NCBI GenBank assembly: GCA_903883985.1
Contig: CAISDD010000249.1
Coordinates: 1 to 30,305 of the forward strand
DNA from: an uncultured Pseudomonadota bacterium
GTDB lineage: Bacteria > Pseudomonadota > Gammaproteobacteria > Burkholderiales > Thiobacillaceae
Direction of reading: 5' to 3'
Length of the DNA: 30,305 nt
Positions within the stretch are counted from its first letter, which is position 1; the number at the start of each line of letters is the position of its first letter. A model generated the notes under the pieces. The model saw nothing but the letters and a program-made list of their open reading frames with translations. It searched no databases and was not told where the DNA came from. A program made the position numbers and the translations under genes. Below are positions 21,558 to 30,100 of this stretch, piece after piece.

Positions 21558-23840
21558 ATGTTCGCACTACTAGGTCGCCTGCTTTGCCGTTTTCCCTGGC
21601 TTTTCGTCGTGGTCGCCGTCGTCGTGGTGGGGCTGGCTGCGGGTTTCGGCGCCGATGTCGTGCGACACCTGACCCTGGCGCCGGGCTGGGATGTGCCGGG
21701 TAGCGGCTCCGAACTGGCGTTCAAACAACTGCGCGACCGCCTGGGCAAGGACGAAACCCCCGTCATCGTGATGTTCCACGCCCGGGGGGGCATGCCGGCC
21801 AACATCGATGCCCCTGCTTTCCGCGCGGGGGTTGAAGCCGCTCTGGATGGCATCGGCAGCAATCCCGATGTCAGCGGTGTGCAGAGCTATTACGGCAGCG
21901 GCGATGCCCGCTTGCGAGCTGCCAGCGGCAAACTTACCTATGCCGTGATCAGGCTGAAACTTTCCGCCGACGAGGGCATGGGGGCTTACCAGCGCCTGCG
22001 CGCGCAACTGCACAGCGACAAGGTGGTCATTGAACTCGGCGGGGAACTCGCCACCTATGTCGATGTGCGCGAACAACTGGCTAAAGACATCTGGAACGCG
22101 GAGGTGGTCAGCTTCGCCCTGCTCGCCGTGCTTCTGGTCTGGGTGTTCGGCTCGGTGGTGGCAGCGGCCTTGCCGCTGATCATCGGCGGCGTCACCATCG
22201 TGTTATCTGCCGCAGCACTCAAGTTCTTCACCTTGTTCACCGACGTCAGCGTCTATGCCGCCAATGTCGTGTCCATGCTGGGACTGGGACTGGCCATCGA
22301 CTATGGCCTGTTCATCGTCTCGCGTTATCGCGAGGAACTGGCGCGCGGCGGCAGCCCGGAGATCATCCTCTACGCCACCTTGTCGACCGCCGGCCGCACC
22401 GTCGCCTATAGCGGTCTGACCGTGGCCTCCAGCCTGTTCTGTCTGCTCTTGATGCCACAACGCTTCTTCCAGAACATGGGCCTGGCCGGCGGCATTTCCG
22501 TGGGTTCGGCGATGATCACCTCGGTGGTGCTGTTGCCCGCCTTGCTGGCCTTGCTCGGGCCCCGCGTCAATCGACTGGCGTTGCCGGTGCTGGCCATGCG
22601 CAGCGCACGCCAGGAGGGCAGCGGCGGCTGGTATCGCTTCAGCCAGTTCGTGATGCGCCATGCCGTGTTGGTGCTGGTGGGGGCCTTCCTCCTGCTGGGG
22701 GGGATGGGGCTGCCGGTGCTGCACATCCAGGTCGGCCCCTCAGACAGCAAATCGCTCCCCCGCAGCGCCGAGAGCCGCCGCGTCCAGGAGGCGCTGGACA
22801 GCGACTTCCGCCACGCCGAGCTCAGCCCCCTGGTGATAACCGTTCGCGCCACGGGTCCGGCCCAGGAAAACGCCGGCCTGAGCGGCCTGCACGACCTGAC
22901 GCAGCGCATCCTTGCCCTGCATGGCGTTAGCCGCGTCGCCAGCCTGGTCAGCCTGACCGATCCGCAGAATCAGGCCGGCGCCCTCACCCTGGCCGACTAT
23001 CGCCTCATGTACCAGTACCCGGAGCAGTTCCCCGTCGCCCAGTTGGGGCTGCAGGAATACGCCAAGGGACAAGACAGCTTGATGTTCGTCTATTACCGGG
23101 CGGCGCCGACCTCGCCGCAAGCACGCGCCCTGGTACGCCAGGTGCGCGCCCTGCCGCTGCCGACAGGACTACAGGAGGTGGAGGTGGGCGGCTTTCCCGC
23201 GTTTCACCTGGACTACGTGGAATCCTTGCGCAGCGGGGTTCCCTGGGTCATCCTCGCCATCGTCTGCGTGATATTCGTGCTGCTGTTCCTGATGCTGGGC
23301 AGCGTGCTGGTGCCGCTCAAAGCCGTGGTCACCAATTTGTTCTCGCTCTCCGCCACCTTCGGCATTTTGGTGTGGATATTCCAGGACGGCCATCTCTCCA
23401 GCCTGCTCCACTTCACTCCCCAAGGCAGCATGGATGGCACCATTCTGGTGTTGGTCTTCGCCAGCGCCTTCGGCCTTTCCATCGACTACGAGGTATTCCT
23501 GCTCTCGCGAGTCAAGGAAATCAGCGTCGCCACCGGCGACAACATGCGCGCCGTGGCCTCCGGCATCCAGAAGAGTGGCCCGATCATCACCAGTGCGGCC
23601 CTGCTCATCGGCATCGTCCTGGGCACCTTTGCGATGGGCGAAGTGGTGTTCATGAAGGCGATGGGCCTGGGATTGCTACTTTCCGTCTTCGTCGACGCCA
23701 CCCTGGTGCGCATGCTGCTGGTACCCGCCTCGCTGCGCTTGCTGGGAAACCTCAACTGGTGGGCGCCGCAGCCGCTGCTGCGCATCTACCAGCGCTTCAA
23801 CCTCAGCGAAATCGATCCACGCCAGCACGAGGAAACATGA
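21558..23840 (+). CDS. MMPL-family RND transporter
   Basis: A 760-residue inner-membrane RND-superfamily protein of the MMPL type with about 11-12 membrane helices in two halves. Each half carries the proton-relay block: GLGLAIDYGLFIVSRYREE near residue 238 and ASAFGLSIDYEVFLLSRVKE near residue 634. Large periplasmic loops follow helix 1 (about 40-180) and helix 7 (about 390-560). MMPL proteins move lipids or hydrophobic molecules across or out of the inner membrane. The gene lies 237 bases after the AmpG-like gene with no gene in between. Its stop codon overlaps the ATG of the next gene, so the two form a coupled unit with a secreted partner. Confidence 0.92.
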   Translation: MFALLGRLLCRFPWLFVVVAVVVVGLAAGFGADVVRHLTLAPGWDVPGSGSELAFKQLRDRLGKDETPVIVMFHARGGMPANIDAPAFRAGVEAALDGIGSNPDVSGVQSYYGSGDARLRAASGKLTYAVIRLKLSADEGMGAYQRLRAQLHSDKVVIELGGELATYVDVREQLAKDIWNAEVVSFALLAVLLVWVFGSVVAAALPLIIGGVTIVLSAAALKFFTLFTDVSVYAANVVSMLGLGLAIDYGLFIVSRYREELARGGSPEIILYATLSTAGRTVAYSGLTVASSLFCLLLMPQRFFQNMGLAGGISVGSAMITSVVLLPALLALLGPRVNRLALPVLAMRSARQEGSGGWYRFSQFVMRHAVLVLVGAFLLLGGMGLPVLHIQVGPSDSKSLPRSAESRRVQEALDSDFRHAELSPLVITVRATGPAQENAGLSGLHDLTQRILALHGVSRVASLVSLTDPQNQAGALTLADYRLMYQYPEQFPVAQLGLQEYAKGQDSLMFVYYRAAPTSPQARALVRQVRALPLPTGLQEVEVGGFPAFHLDYVESLRSGVPWVILAIVCVIFVLLFLMLGSVLVPLKAVVTNLFSLSATFGILVWIFQDGHLSSLLHFTPQGSMDGTILVLVFASAFGLSIDYEVFLLSRVKEISVATGDNMRAVASGIQKSGPIITSAALLIGIVLGTFAMGEVVFMKAMGLGLLLSVFVDATLVRMLLVPASLRLLGNLNWWAPQPLLRIYQRFNLSEIDPRQHEET

Positions 23841-24613
23841 TGATGATGAATCTCCGCCTTATCTTTCTGGCCCTGGCAGCACTCCCCCTGGGGGCTGCGG
23901 CCGACCTGACCCTCACCGGCCGCAGCACGGTCATGTCGATGAACGTGCCCTCCACCAGCCAGGAGCGGGTCTACCTGAAGAAATCCTGGTTGCGCCGCGA
24001 CCAGCTTGATCGCGGCAAGGCCTACACCTACATCTACGATCTGCGTGGCCGCGAGATCAACGCGCTCGATCATTCCCAGCGCCAGCTTCGAGTCTATGGC
24101 ATGAACCCGGTCGCCAACACGCCGGATGCCAGGATTTCACAAAAGGATCTCAAGCTGGAACTCGAGCCCACCGGCCTTAGGCATCAGCTAGGCGCATGGA
24201 ACTGTGTCGAGCACAATCTGGATGCCAGCATGCCGGCTGAACTGGGGCCGGAGAAGGCCATCCTGCAGTTGGCCGGCAAGGTCTGGCTGGCGAAGAACAC
24301 GCACGAACAGAAGGATCTGCAGGTCTTCTTCAAGGCGATGGACTCGCCTGATTTTCTCATTGGCATCCCCGCCCTGGCGAAGGTCTCACCCGCGCAGATG
24401 CGCGCCGTAGGCGAGGTCCTGCAACGCCTGTTCTCACACGGCATGGTCTGCGCCATAGAAGTGGACCTCAAATACGAAGGTGGCGGCCGCATGGCGGACC
24501 TCGCCAGACGCATGGGCACCCGGCTCAATGTCGTCTACGAGAACGCCAGTGGCGACCCGGTGCCCGACGCATTCTTCATGGTGCCGCCTGGCTACCAGCG
24601 GGTAAGCCGCTAG
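23837..24613 (+). CDS. Secreted protein coupled to the MMPL transporter, LolA/DUF4412-like
   Basis: A 258-residue protein with a clear signal peptide (about 23 residues, cleavage likely after GAAA). Four consecutive ATG codons occur at 23837-23848; GAGGA favours the second or third, and the first overlaps the MMPL stop. The mature part has strand-rich segments such as SWLRRDQLDRGKAYTYIYDLRGREINALDHSQRQLRVYGM, which recall the DUF4412 and LolA-like fold, a half-barrel that holds acyl chains. That similarity is by eye, not by search. Coupling to an MMPL transporter suggests lipid or lipoprotein transfer in the periplasm. Two cysteines (in AWNCVEH and GMVCAIE) could form a disulfide. Confidence 0.7.
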   Translation: MMMMNLRLIFLALAALPLGAAADLTLTGRSTVMSMNVPSTSQERVYLKKSWLRRDQLDRGKAYTYIYDLRGREINALDHSQRQLRVYGMNPVANTPDARISQKDLKLELEPTGLRHQLGAWNCVEHNLDASMPAELGPEKAILQLAGKVWLAKNTHEQKDLQVFFKAMDSPDFLIGIPALAKVSPAQMRAVGEVLQRLFSHGMVCAIEVDLKYEGGGRMADLARRMGTRLNVVYENASGDPVPDAFFMVPPGYQRVSR

Positions 24614-24689
24614 CCGCGTCCTTGCTCGAATACCGACTATCCCGTGTCACCGCCGTCGCCTGCAAGATCGACGCGCGTAGGGCCGCAGG

Positions 24690-25085
24690 ATGAATCGCGA
24701 CGCCCTCCTGCAAACCCTGCATGCGCGGGTGCCCAATCTGCTGGCGGTTTACGCTTTCGGCAGCCGGGTGCAGGGCACGGCCGGGGCGGAGAGCGATCTC
24801 GATCTGGCCGTCCTGGTGGCGGGTTACGCCGAGCCTGTGGCCTTGTGGGAACTGGCCGGCGACCTGGCCGACCCGGCGGGCTGCCCGGTGGATTTGGTGG
24901 ATTTGCGCGCCGCCTCCACGGTGTTGCAGTACCAGGTCATCACCACGGGCCGGCGCTGGTGGGCAAGGGATGTCCAGGCGGCGCTTTACGAGGCAGCGAT
25001 TCTGAGCGAAAAAACAGCCCTGGACACGGCTCGCGCCGGGTTGCTGGCGGATATTCAAAGAGAGGGGACGATCTATGGCCGATGA
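24690..25085 (+). CDS. mntA: MntA-type antitoxin (minimal nucleotidyltransferase)
   Basis: A 131-residue minimal nucleotidyltransferase. G24 and S25 begin the motif GS-X10-DxD (GSRVQGTAGAESDLD), with catalytic D36 and D38, and the third acidic residue is in CPVDLVDLR. In type VII toxin-antitoxin systems MntA adds AMP units to a tyrosine of HepT and so neutralises it; that chemistry is known from other bacteria. Here it is inferred from the matching motifs and from the HepT gene just downstream, which overlaps this one by 11 bases. The ATG at 24690 is preceded by GGGCCGCAGG, a modest ribosome site. Cytoplasmic. Nothing else in the neighbourhood looks like a mobile island. Confidence 0.88.
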   Translation: MNRDALLQTLHARVPNLLAVYAFGSRVQGTAGAESDLDLAVLVAGYAEPVALWELAGDLADPAGCPVDLVDLRAASTVLQYQVITTGRRWWARDVQAALYEAAILSEKTALDTARAGLLADIQREGTIYGR

Positions 25086-25503
25086 CGTGTTGCTCAACAA
25101 GGCCGCCAGCATCGAGCGCTGCGTGGCGCGGGCGCGCGAGGAATATGAGCGGGATCCGGCCACGTTCGCCGCCGACTTCACCCGCCAGGACGCGGCCATC
25201 CTGAACATCCAGCGCGCCTGCGAGGCGGCCCTGGACATGGGCCAGCACCTGATCCGTCGCGACAAGCTGGGGGTTCCGCAAAGCGCCCGCGACGTGTTCG
25301 CGCTGTTGGCACAAGCCGGCTGGATCGACGCAGCTCTGGCCGACGCGCTCAAGCGCATGGTGGGTTTCCGCAACATCGCTGTTCACGATTACCAAAGCCT
25401 GCAACTGCCGATCACCGTGAGCATCATCGAAAAGCATCTGGAAGAGTTCCCGCGTTACAGCCAGGCCTTGCTGCTGGGCGACGCGGCCCGGTCGGGGAAG
25501 TAG
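25075..25503 (+). CDS. hepT: HepT-type toxin (HEPN ribonuclease)
   Basis: A 142-residue HEPN-fold protein. The motif R-X4-H-x-Y is present as RNIAVHDY (R99, H104, Y106); R99 and H104 make the RNase active site and Y106 is the residue that MntA would AMPylate in characterised pairs. The long helices (VLLNKAASIERCVARAREEYERD and AAILNIQRACEAALDMGQHL) complete the HEPN four-helix bundle. GAGGGG lies 7 bases ahead of the ATG, inside the mntA gene, so the two are translationally coupled and the antitoxin is made first. Order antitoxin-toxin, both intact, suggests an active pair. Its targets cannot be read from sequence. Confidence 0.88.
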   Translation: MADDVLLNKAASIERCVARAREEYERDPATFAADFTRQDAAILNIQRACEAALDMGQHLIRRDKLGVPQSARDVFALLAQAGWIDAALADALKRMVGFRNIAVHDYQSLQLPITVSIIEKHLEEFPRYSQALLLGDAARSGK

Positions 25504-25545
25504 GCGTGGCGAAATTATGGGATCGTTCCCGGCGCGAGTGTTCTC

Positions 25546-25692
25546 CGTTGGCTCGGCGCTCGGGCCAACGCAAAGGTGGTCGCTTCCCGCCGGATTCAGA
25601 CCGTCCGCCCAGCCACCGGAAGCCGTGGTTCTGATTGGCGTGAACATCTTCCCAAGTCGTAGGGTGGATAAGCAAAAGCGCATCCACCGTCA
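25546..25692. repeat. Two intergenic palindromes after hepT
   Basis: CGTTGGC/GCCAACG (25546-25552 with 25564-25570, perfect) and GGTGGAT/ATCCACC (25663-25669 with 25682-25688, perfect, loop carrying AAGC and GC). The second is a copy of the dispersed TAGGGTGGATAAGC repeat seen in many Proteobacteria. The gap between hepT and uppP (248 bases) contains no other gene. Confidence 0.6.
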
Positions 25693-25751
25693 CGGGAACG
25701 GGCATGGCACGGTAGGTTCATGATTCGTGGTGGTGCCGATCGCCATGCACG

Positions 25752-26576
25752 TTAATCCGCCGCCCAGTGGATCAGCCCCAGGTAGTGCGTCGCCAGCACC
25801 GCCACGCCGAAGGCGATGCGATACCAGGCGAACAGGGTGAAATCGTGGCGGCTGATGAATCGGATCAGGGCGCGCACCACCAGGAAGGCGGAAACGAAGG
25901 CAGCCGCCCCGCCGACGGCGAACAGACCCAGGTCGTCGGCGCTGAACAGGGCGCGGTGCTTGTAGAAGTCGTAGAGGGTGGCCGCGAACATCGTCGGGAT
26001 GGCCAGGAAGAAGGAAAACTCGGTCGCCGCTTTCCTGGACAGGCCGAAGAACAGGCCGCCGATGATGGTGGCGCCGGAGCGCGAAGTTCCTGGAATCATG
26101 GCCAGCGCCTGGGCGAAGCCCACCTTCAGCGCATCCTGCCAGCGCATTTCCTCGACGACCTGCACCCTCACCACATGTTTGCGTCGTTCCGCCCAGAGGA
26201 TCATCAGGCCGCCCGCGATGAAGGTGGAGGCCACCACGAAGGGATTGAACAGATAAAACTTGATCTGCTTGAGGAACAGCAAGCCCAGCACGGCTGCTGG
26301 CAAGAAGGCGACGAACAGGTTGAGCGCGAAGCGTTGTGATACTGGCTCCCGCGTCATGGACACGATGACGTGCCCAAGACGGGCGCGGTATTCCCAAACC
26401 ACAGCGAAGATGGCGGCCAACTGGATCGCCACCTCGAACACCTGGGCCTTGTCGCCGGTGAAATCGAGCAGCTGTCCGGTGAGGATCAGGTGGCCGGTGC
26501 TGGAAACCGGCAGGAACTCGGTGATACCCTCGACGAGGCCAAGGATCAGGGCTTTGAACAGGATGGGAAGGTCCAC
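25752..26576 (-). CDS. uppP: Undecaprenyl-diphosphatase
   Basis: A 274-residue inner-membrane enzyme (also called BacA) that dephosphorylates undecaprenyl diphosphate to recycle the carrier lipid for peptidoglycan and O-antigen; overproduction gives bacitracin resistance. The signature EGITEFLPVSSTGHLIL near residues 16-32 and the second motif PGTSRSGATIIGGLFFGLSRKAATEF are both complete, and about eight hydrophobic helices follow the expected spacing. The start is GTG at 26576, with a weak AGAGAA site. It is the only minus-strand gene in this half, facing hepT, with a short divergent gap to the small CxxC gene. Confidence 0.97.
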   Translation of the reverse strand: MDLPILFKALILGLVEGITEFLPVSSTGHLILTGQLLDFTGDKAQVFEVAIQLAAIFAVVWEYRARLGHVIVSMTREPVSQRFALNLFVAFLPAAVLGLLFLKQIKFYLFNPFVVASTFIAGGLMILWAERRKHVVRVQVVEEMRWQDALKVGFAQALAMIPGTSRSGATIIGGLFFGLSRKAATEFSFFLAIPTMFAATLYDFYKHRALFSADDLGLFAVGGAAAFVSAFLVVRALIRFISRHDFTLFAWYRIAFGVAVLATHYLGLIHWAAD

Positions 26577-26691
26577 GGGGTTCTCTTCGGGTAGGGGTAA
26601 TGCACGGATTCTATCAAGCTATTGTTAAACCCCTTGGCTCGCCCGGCACCGGCAGATTATCCTTGCCAGGCCCACCCTCCGAGAGATGAAC

Positions 26692-26988
26692 ATGGCACGC
26701 CGCAGCTTCATTTTTTGCGATATCTGCAATCCCCTGGCCTTGCGCGCCATTGAATTGCGCCGCACCTCCGGGCGCGACCACCGCGACGGTCGTCGCCTCT
26801 CGGACGGCCGCGCCTGGTTCGACGGTAGTAACGCCGAGGCGAAACTTACCGGTTGGCTGGTGGCGGACGATGGCCAGCATATCTGTCCGTCCTGTTTCGA
26901 GCGCATGCGCTCCATGCGCAACGTGCTGGAAGAAAGACTCTTCACGGGCAACACCCAGGTGGAAGTCCTGCGCGACGAAATCGATTGA
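26692..26988 (+). CDS. Small CxxC protein, possible zinc-ribbon
   Basis: A 98-residue protein with two CxxC pairs: FCDICN near residue 7 and HICPSCFE near residue 64. Two such pairs at this spacing often bind zinc. Between them the chain is rich in arginine and aspartate (RTSGRDHRDGRRLSDGRAW) and looks soluble. GAGAG lies 6 bases ahead of the ATG at 26692, which is preferred over the ATG at 26686. I do not recognise the family, and it may be a small regulator or a nucleic-acid-binding protein. It is separated by 174 bases, which contain a dispersed repeat, from the following SNF2 gene. Confidence 0.65.
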   Translation: MARRSFIFCDICNPLALRAIELRRTSGRDHRDGRRLSDGRAWFDGSNAEAKLTGWLVADDGQHICPSCFERMRSMRNVLEERLFTGNTQVEVLRDEID

Positions 26989-27076
26989 AGCCCATTCCGG
27001 GTCCACCCGCACACCGCTCACGCGGGAGGCACCCGTTCCGCCCTAGGGAACCGCTGGTTTTTTCGACTTCGTTCAT

Positions 27077-27139
27077 GGTTCGACAGGCTCACAACGAACG
27101 GAATCAATGGGTTGCCGTTCGTCCTGAGCTTGTCGATGG
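27077..27139. repeat. Dispersed palindromic repeat (TTCGACAGGCTCA type)
   Basis: A 25-base arm at 27077-27101 (GTTCGACAGGCTCA... ending ACGAACGG) faces an imperfect inverse at 27115-27139 (CCGTTCGTCCTGAGCTTGTC...). This is a well-known repeat in many environmental Proteobacteria. It forms a large hairpin and ends 24 bases before the SNF2 start; an in-frame ATG at 27136 lies within it. Confidence 0.8.
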
Positions 27140-27162
27140 ATTTAATCAGTGATTACCTAACC

Positions 27163-30100
27163 ATGTCCGATTCCGATCAAAGCGTCAGCCTCAACCCGAA
27201 CACCCACAGCGTCGCCCTGGCGATGGCGCTCCTATGGACCTGGCGGCCGAGTCGCGAGATCCAGGCGCTGCTGGGTGAATTCGGCCTGAAGCGTGCCGAT
27301 GGTCGTGCCTTCACGCTGGACGATGTCAAGCAGGCCCTCCAGGCACTGCGCGGCCACGGCTTGCTGCTCGATCAGCCCGGCCAGAATGGCTACGCCCGCC
27401 TCCACGACAAACTGCGGGTGCCGCTGTACCGCAAACTCCTCGAGACCTACCCCGGTCAGACGCTGCGCAACGTCCTGTTCCCCTTCGTCGGCTATCACAA
27501 CAATCAACGCGCCTATTACTGGACGGTTAGCACGGTTGGCACGGTCGCCCTGTTGCGCCTGGTGCTGCTGAGCGGGATGCGGGAAGACGAGTTCAAGCGC
27601 ATCGCCCAGGCGGTCCAGAGCGGCTCACAAGACTGGGACGGGCTGCTGCACGCGGCAATCTTCGAGGGCTTCGATGCCGCCTCGTTCCAACGCATCTCGG
27701 ACCAGCTCGGCTGGGAACTGCTCTACCGCGCCGTGACGCGGATGACCGAACTCTGGCGCGTGGACATGACCGTGCCCTGCGACCTGGCGGTGGCGCAGTT
27801 CGACGCCGATGCGACCCAACTGCCGGCGGCGCTGCGCCTGGCGCTGGGCGGCTTGTTCCTGCTGCGCGGCGACGCGATGCGGTTGTCGCGCGCGCTGGAT
27901 GGTCTGCACAATGCCAGCGCCCAGGCGCTGCGTGCCGCCCTGAGCTGTCAACAGGGCCACTACGGGCAAGCGCAAACGGAGTTCGAGGCCGCTCACAAAC
28001 TGCGACAAGTCGAGACCAGCACGCGCAAACGCAACCTGCCCACGGAATTGACCTGGTTTTACCCGCTGACCCTGATAGCCCAGTCTACGACGAAGCACCT
28101 GGAATTGGCGCGCAAATTCTGCCTGGGCGAGTCCGGACGGCGCGATCCCATCGCCTATGATGCCTGGGGCGTTTGGGTGCATGCCCTCTCCGTGCGCATG
28201 GGCGATGTCCCAGTGAACGCCGATGCCTTCCTCGCCCCCACCGGTCATGGCGATAACCGGCCCCCGCCCGACTGGCGTGACCTCTGGCGCCTGCTGCTCG
28301 CGGCCTGGCTAGGTCCGGATACGCTGGGTTCCAAGGACAAGCGACGTAAGCAGGGCGAAGAACTCGTGGGCCGCTTGCGCGACCATCTGCTTCGTATCCG
28401 CCTGGATTGGCTGGTAGGCCAGGTAGACGCGGCACAGGAAGTGCTGCGTGGCAACGAGGCGCCCCCCGTGTTTTTCCTGGCAACGAGCGGCGAGCCCTGG
28501 CGTGAGGTACTGGCCGCCTTGCAGAGCCTCGCGCGTGAGGGCGAGGAGGCGCGAAGTGGGGACACACGCATCCTCTGGGCACTGACACTGGGAACGGAGG
28601 GCACGCTGCTCGACATTTCACCGCTGGAACAGAAGCAGGGTGTGCGCGGCTGGGGCAAGGCGAAGCCGCTGTCGTTCGCCAAGATTGCCGGCAACGACCT
28701 TCTGTCGTCCTGGGACGCGAAGGTGGCGCGCACCCTGAAACAGGATCGCGCCTACGCAAACCGTTTTCAAATAGACCGCGCCGCAGCCATCGTAGCGTTG
28801 ATAGGACACCCCGCCGTGGTTCTGGAGGAGGTGCCGGAGCGCCTGATCGAACTGGTGGAAGGCACGCCGACCTTGGAGGTGGTGCGCGAGGGCGAACACT
28901 ACCGCATGCGGGTCACGCCCGCGCCGCATCCAGACCCGGCCGGCGAATACGCCTATTACGAAACCACCGATGCCCGGCGCGAGGCGGAGGCCCTGCGCCA
29001 GATCAGCGTGCTGCAGGTCTCGCCGCAGCGCTTCCAGGTCATCCGTCTGACCACGGCGCAACGCCGCGCGGCCCTCCTGGTCTCCGGCCACTTCAAGGTG
29101 CCCGCCGCAGCGCAGGAGGAATTGAAGCAATCCATGGCCGTGCTGGCGCGGCATTTCCAGGTGCATAGCGACGCCGCTCAGGCCGCGCGCGAAGCCGTGG
29201 CGGATGCGCGCCTGCACGCGGAACTCTCGCCCAACGGCGAAGACCTGCTATTGCGCCTGGTGGTGGCGCCCCTGGGTGGTGAGGGGCCGCGCCTCCAGCC
29301 CGCCAGCGGACGCGCCCGCATCATGGCGGTGATCGGCGAGGAGACCGTGGGTACGCAGCGTGATCTGAACGCGGAGCGCGCCCACCTGGACGCGGTGCTC
29401 GATGCGCTGCCTTTCCTGGAAGACCCGGAGATTCAGGGCGCTTGCGAATGGCTGGTGAGTGACCCGGAACAGGCGCTGGCGATGGTGGAGGTCCTGCCCG
29501 GCTTGCCCGCCGTGGTCGCCGTGGAGTGGCCCAAGGGCAAGCCCGTGCGGGTGATGCGCGTCGATGCCGCGCAACTGGGCCTGGTCGTCAGCGCCGAGCG
29601 CGACTGGTTCCGGATCGGCGGCCAGGCGACGCTGGACGACGGACTGGTTCTGGGCTTCGAGGCTCTGCTCGACGCCGCACGCCAGAAGAGCCGCTTCATC
29701 CCCATGGGCAACGGGGTCTATGCCGCCCTCACGCAAAGCCTCAAGGATCGCCTGGCCGATCTGGCCGCCGTGGTGGAGATGGACAAGCACGGCGCGCGTA
29801 TACCGCAGATCGCCGCGGCCTGGGCCGACGAAGCACTGGAAGGCATGGAGGTCGCGCGGGATGCCGAATTTCGCGATGCGCTGTCTCGCCTGGTCGCGGC
29901 ACAGGGCGAAACGCCCAAGCTGCCCGGGAGTTTGCAAGCCGAGTTGCGCCCCTATCAGGAAGACGGCTATCAGTGGGCCATGCGTCTGGCCAGCGCCGGG
30001 CTGGGCGGTTGCCTGGCCGACGACATGGGCCTGGGCAAGACCTTGCAAGCCCTGGCCGTGATGCTCGAGCGCGGGGCCCATGGCGCAGCCCTGGTCATCG

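Noticed and set aside
25517..25723. Short open frame after hepT
   Set aside because: It is made of two dispersed palindromes and matches nothing; considered non-coding.
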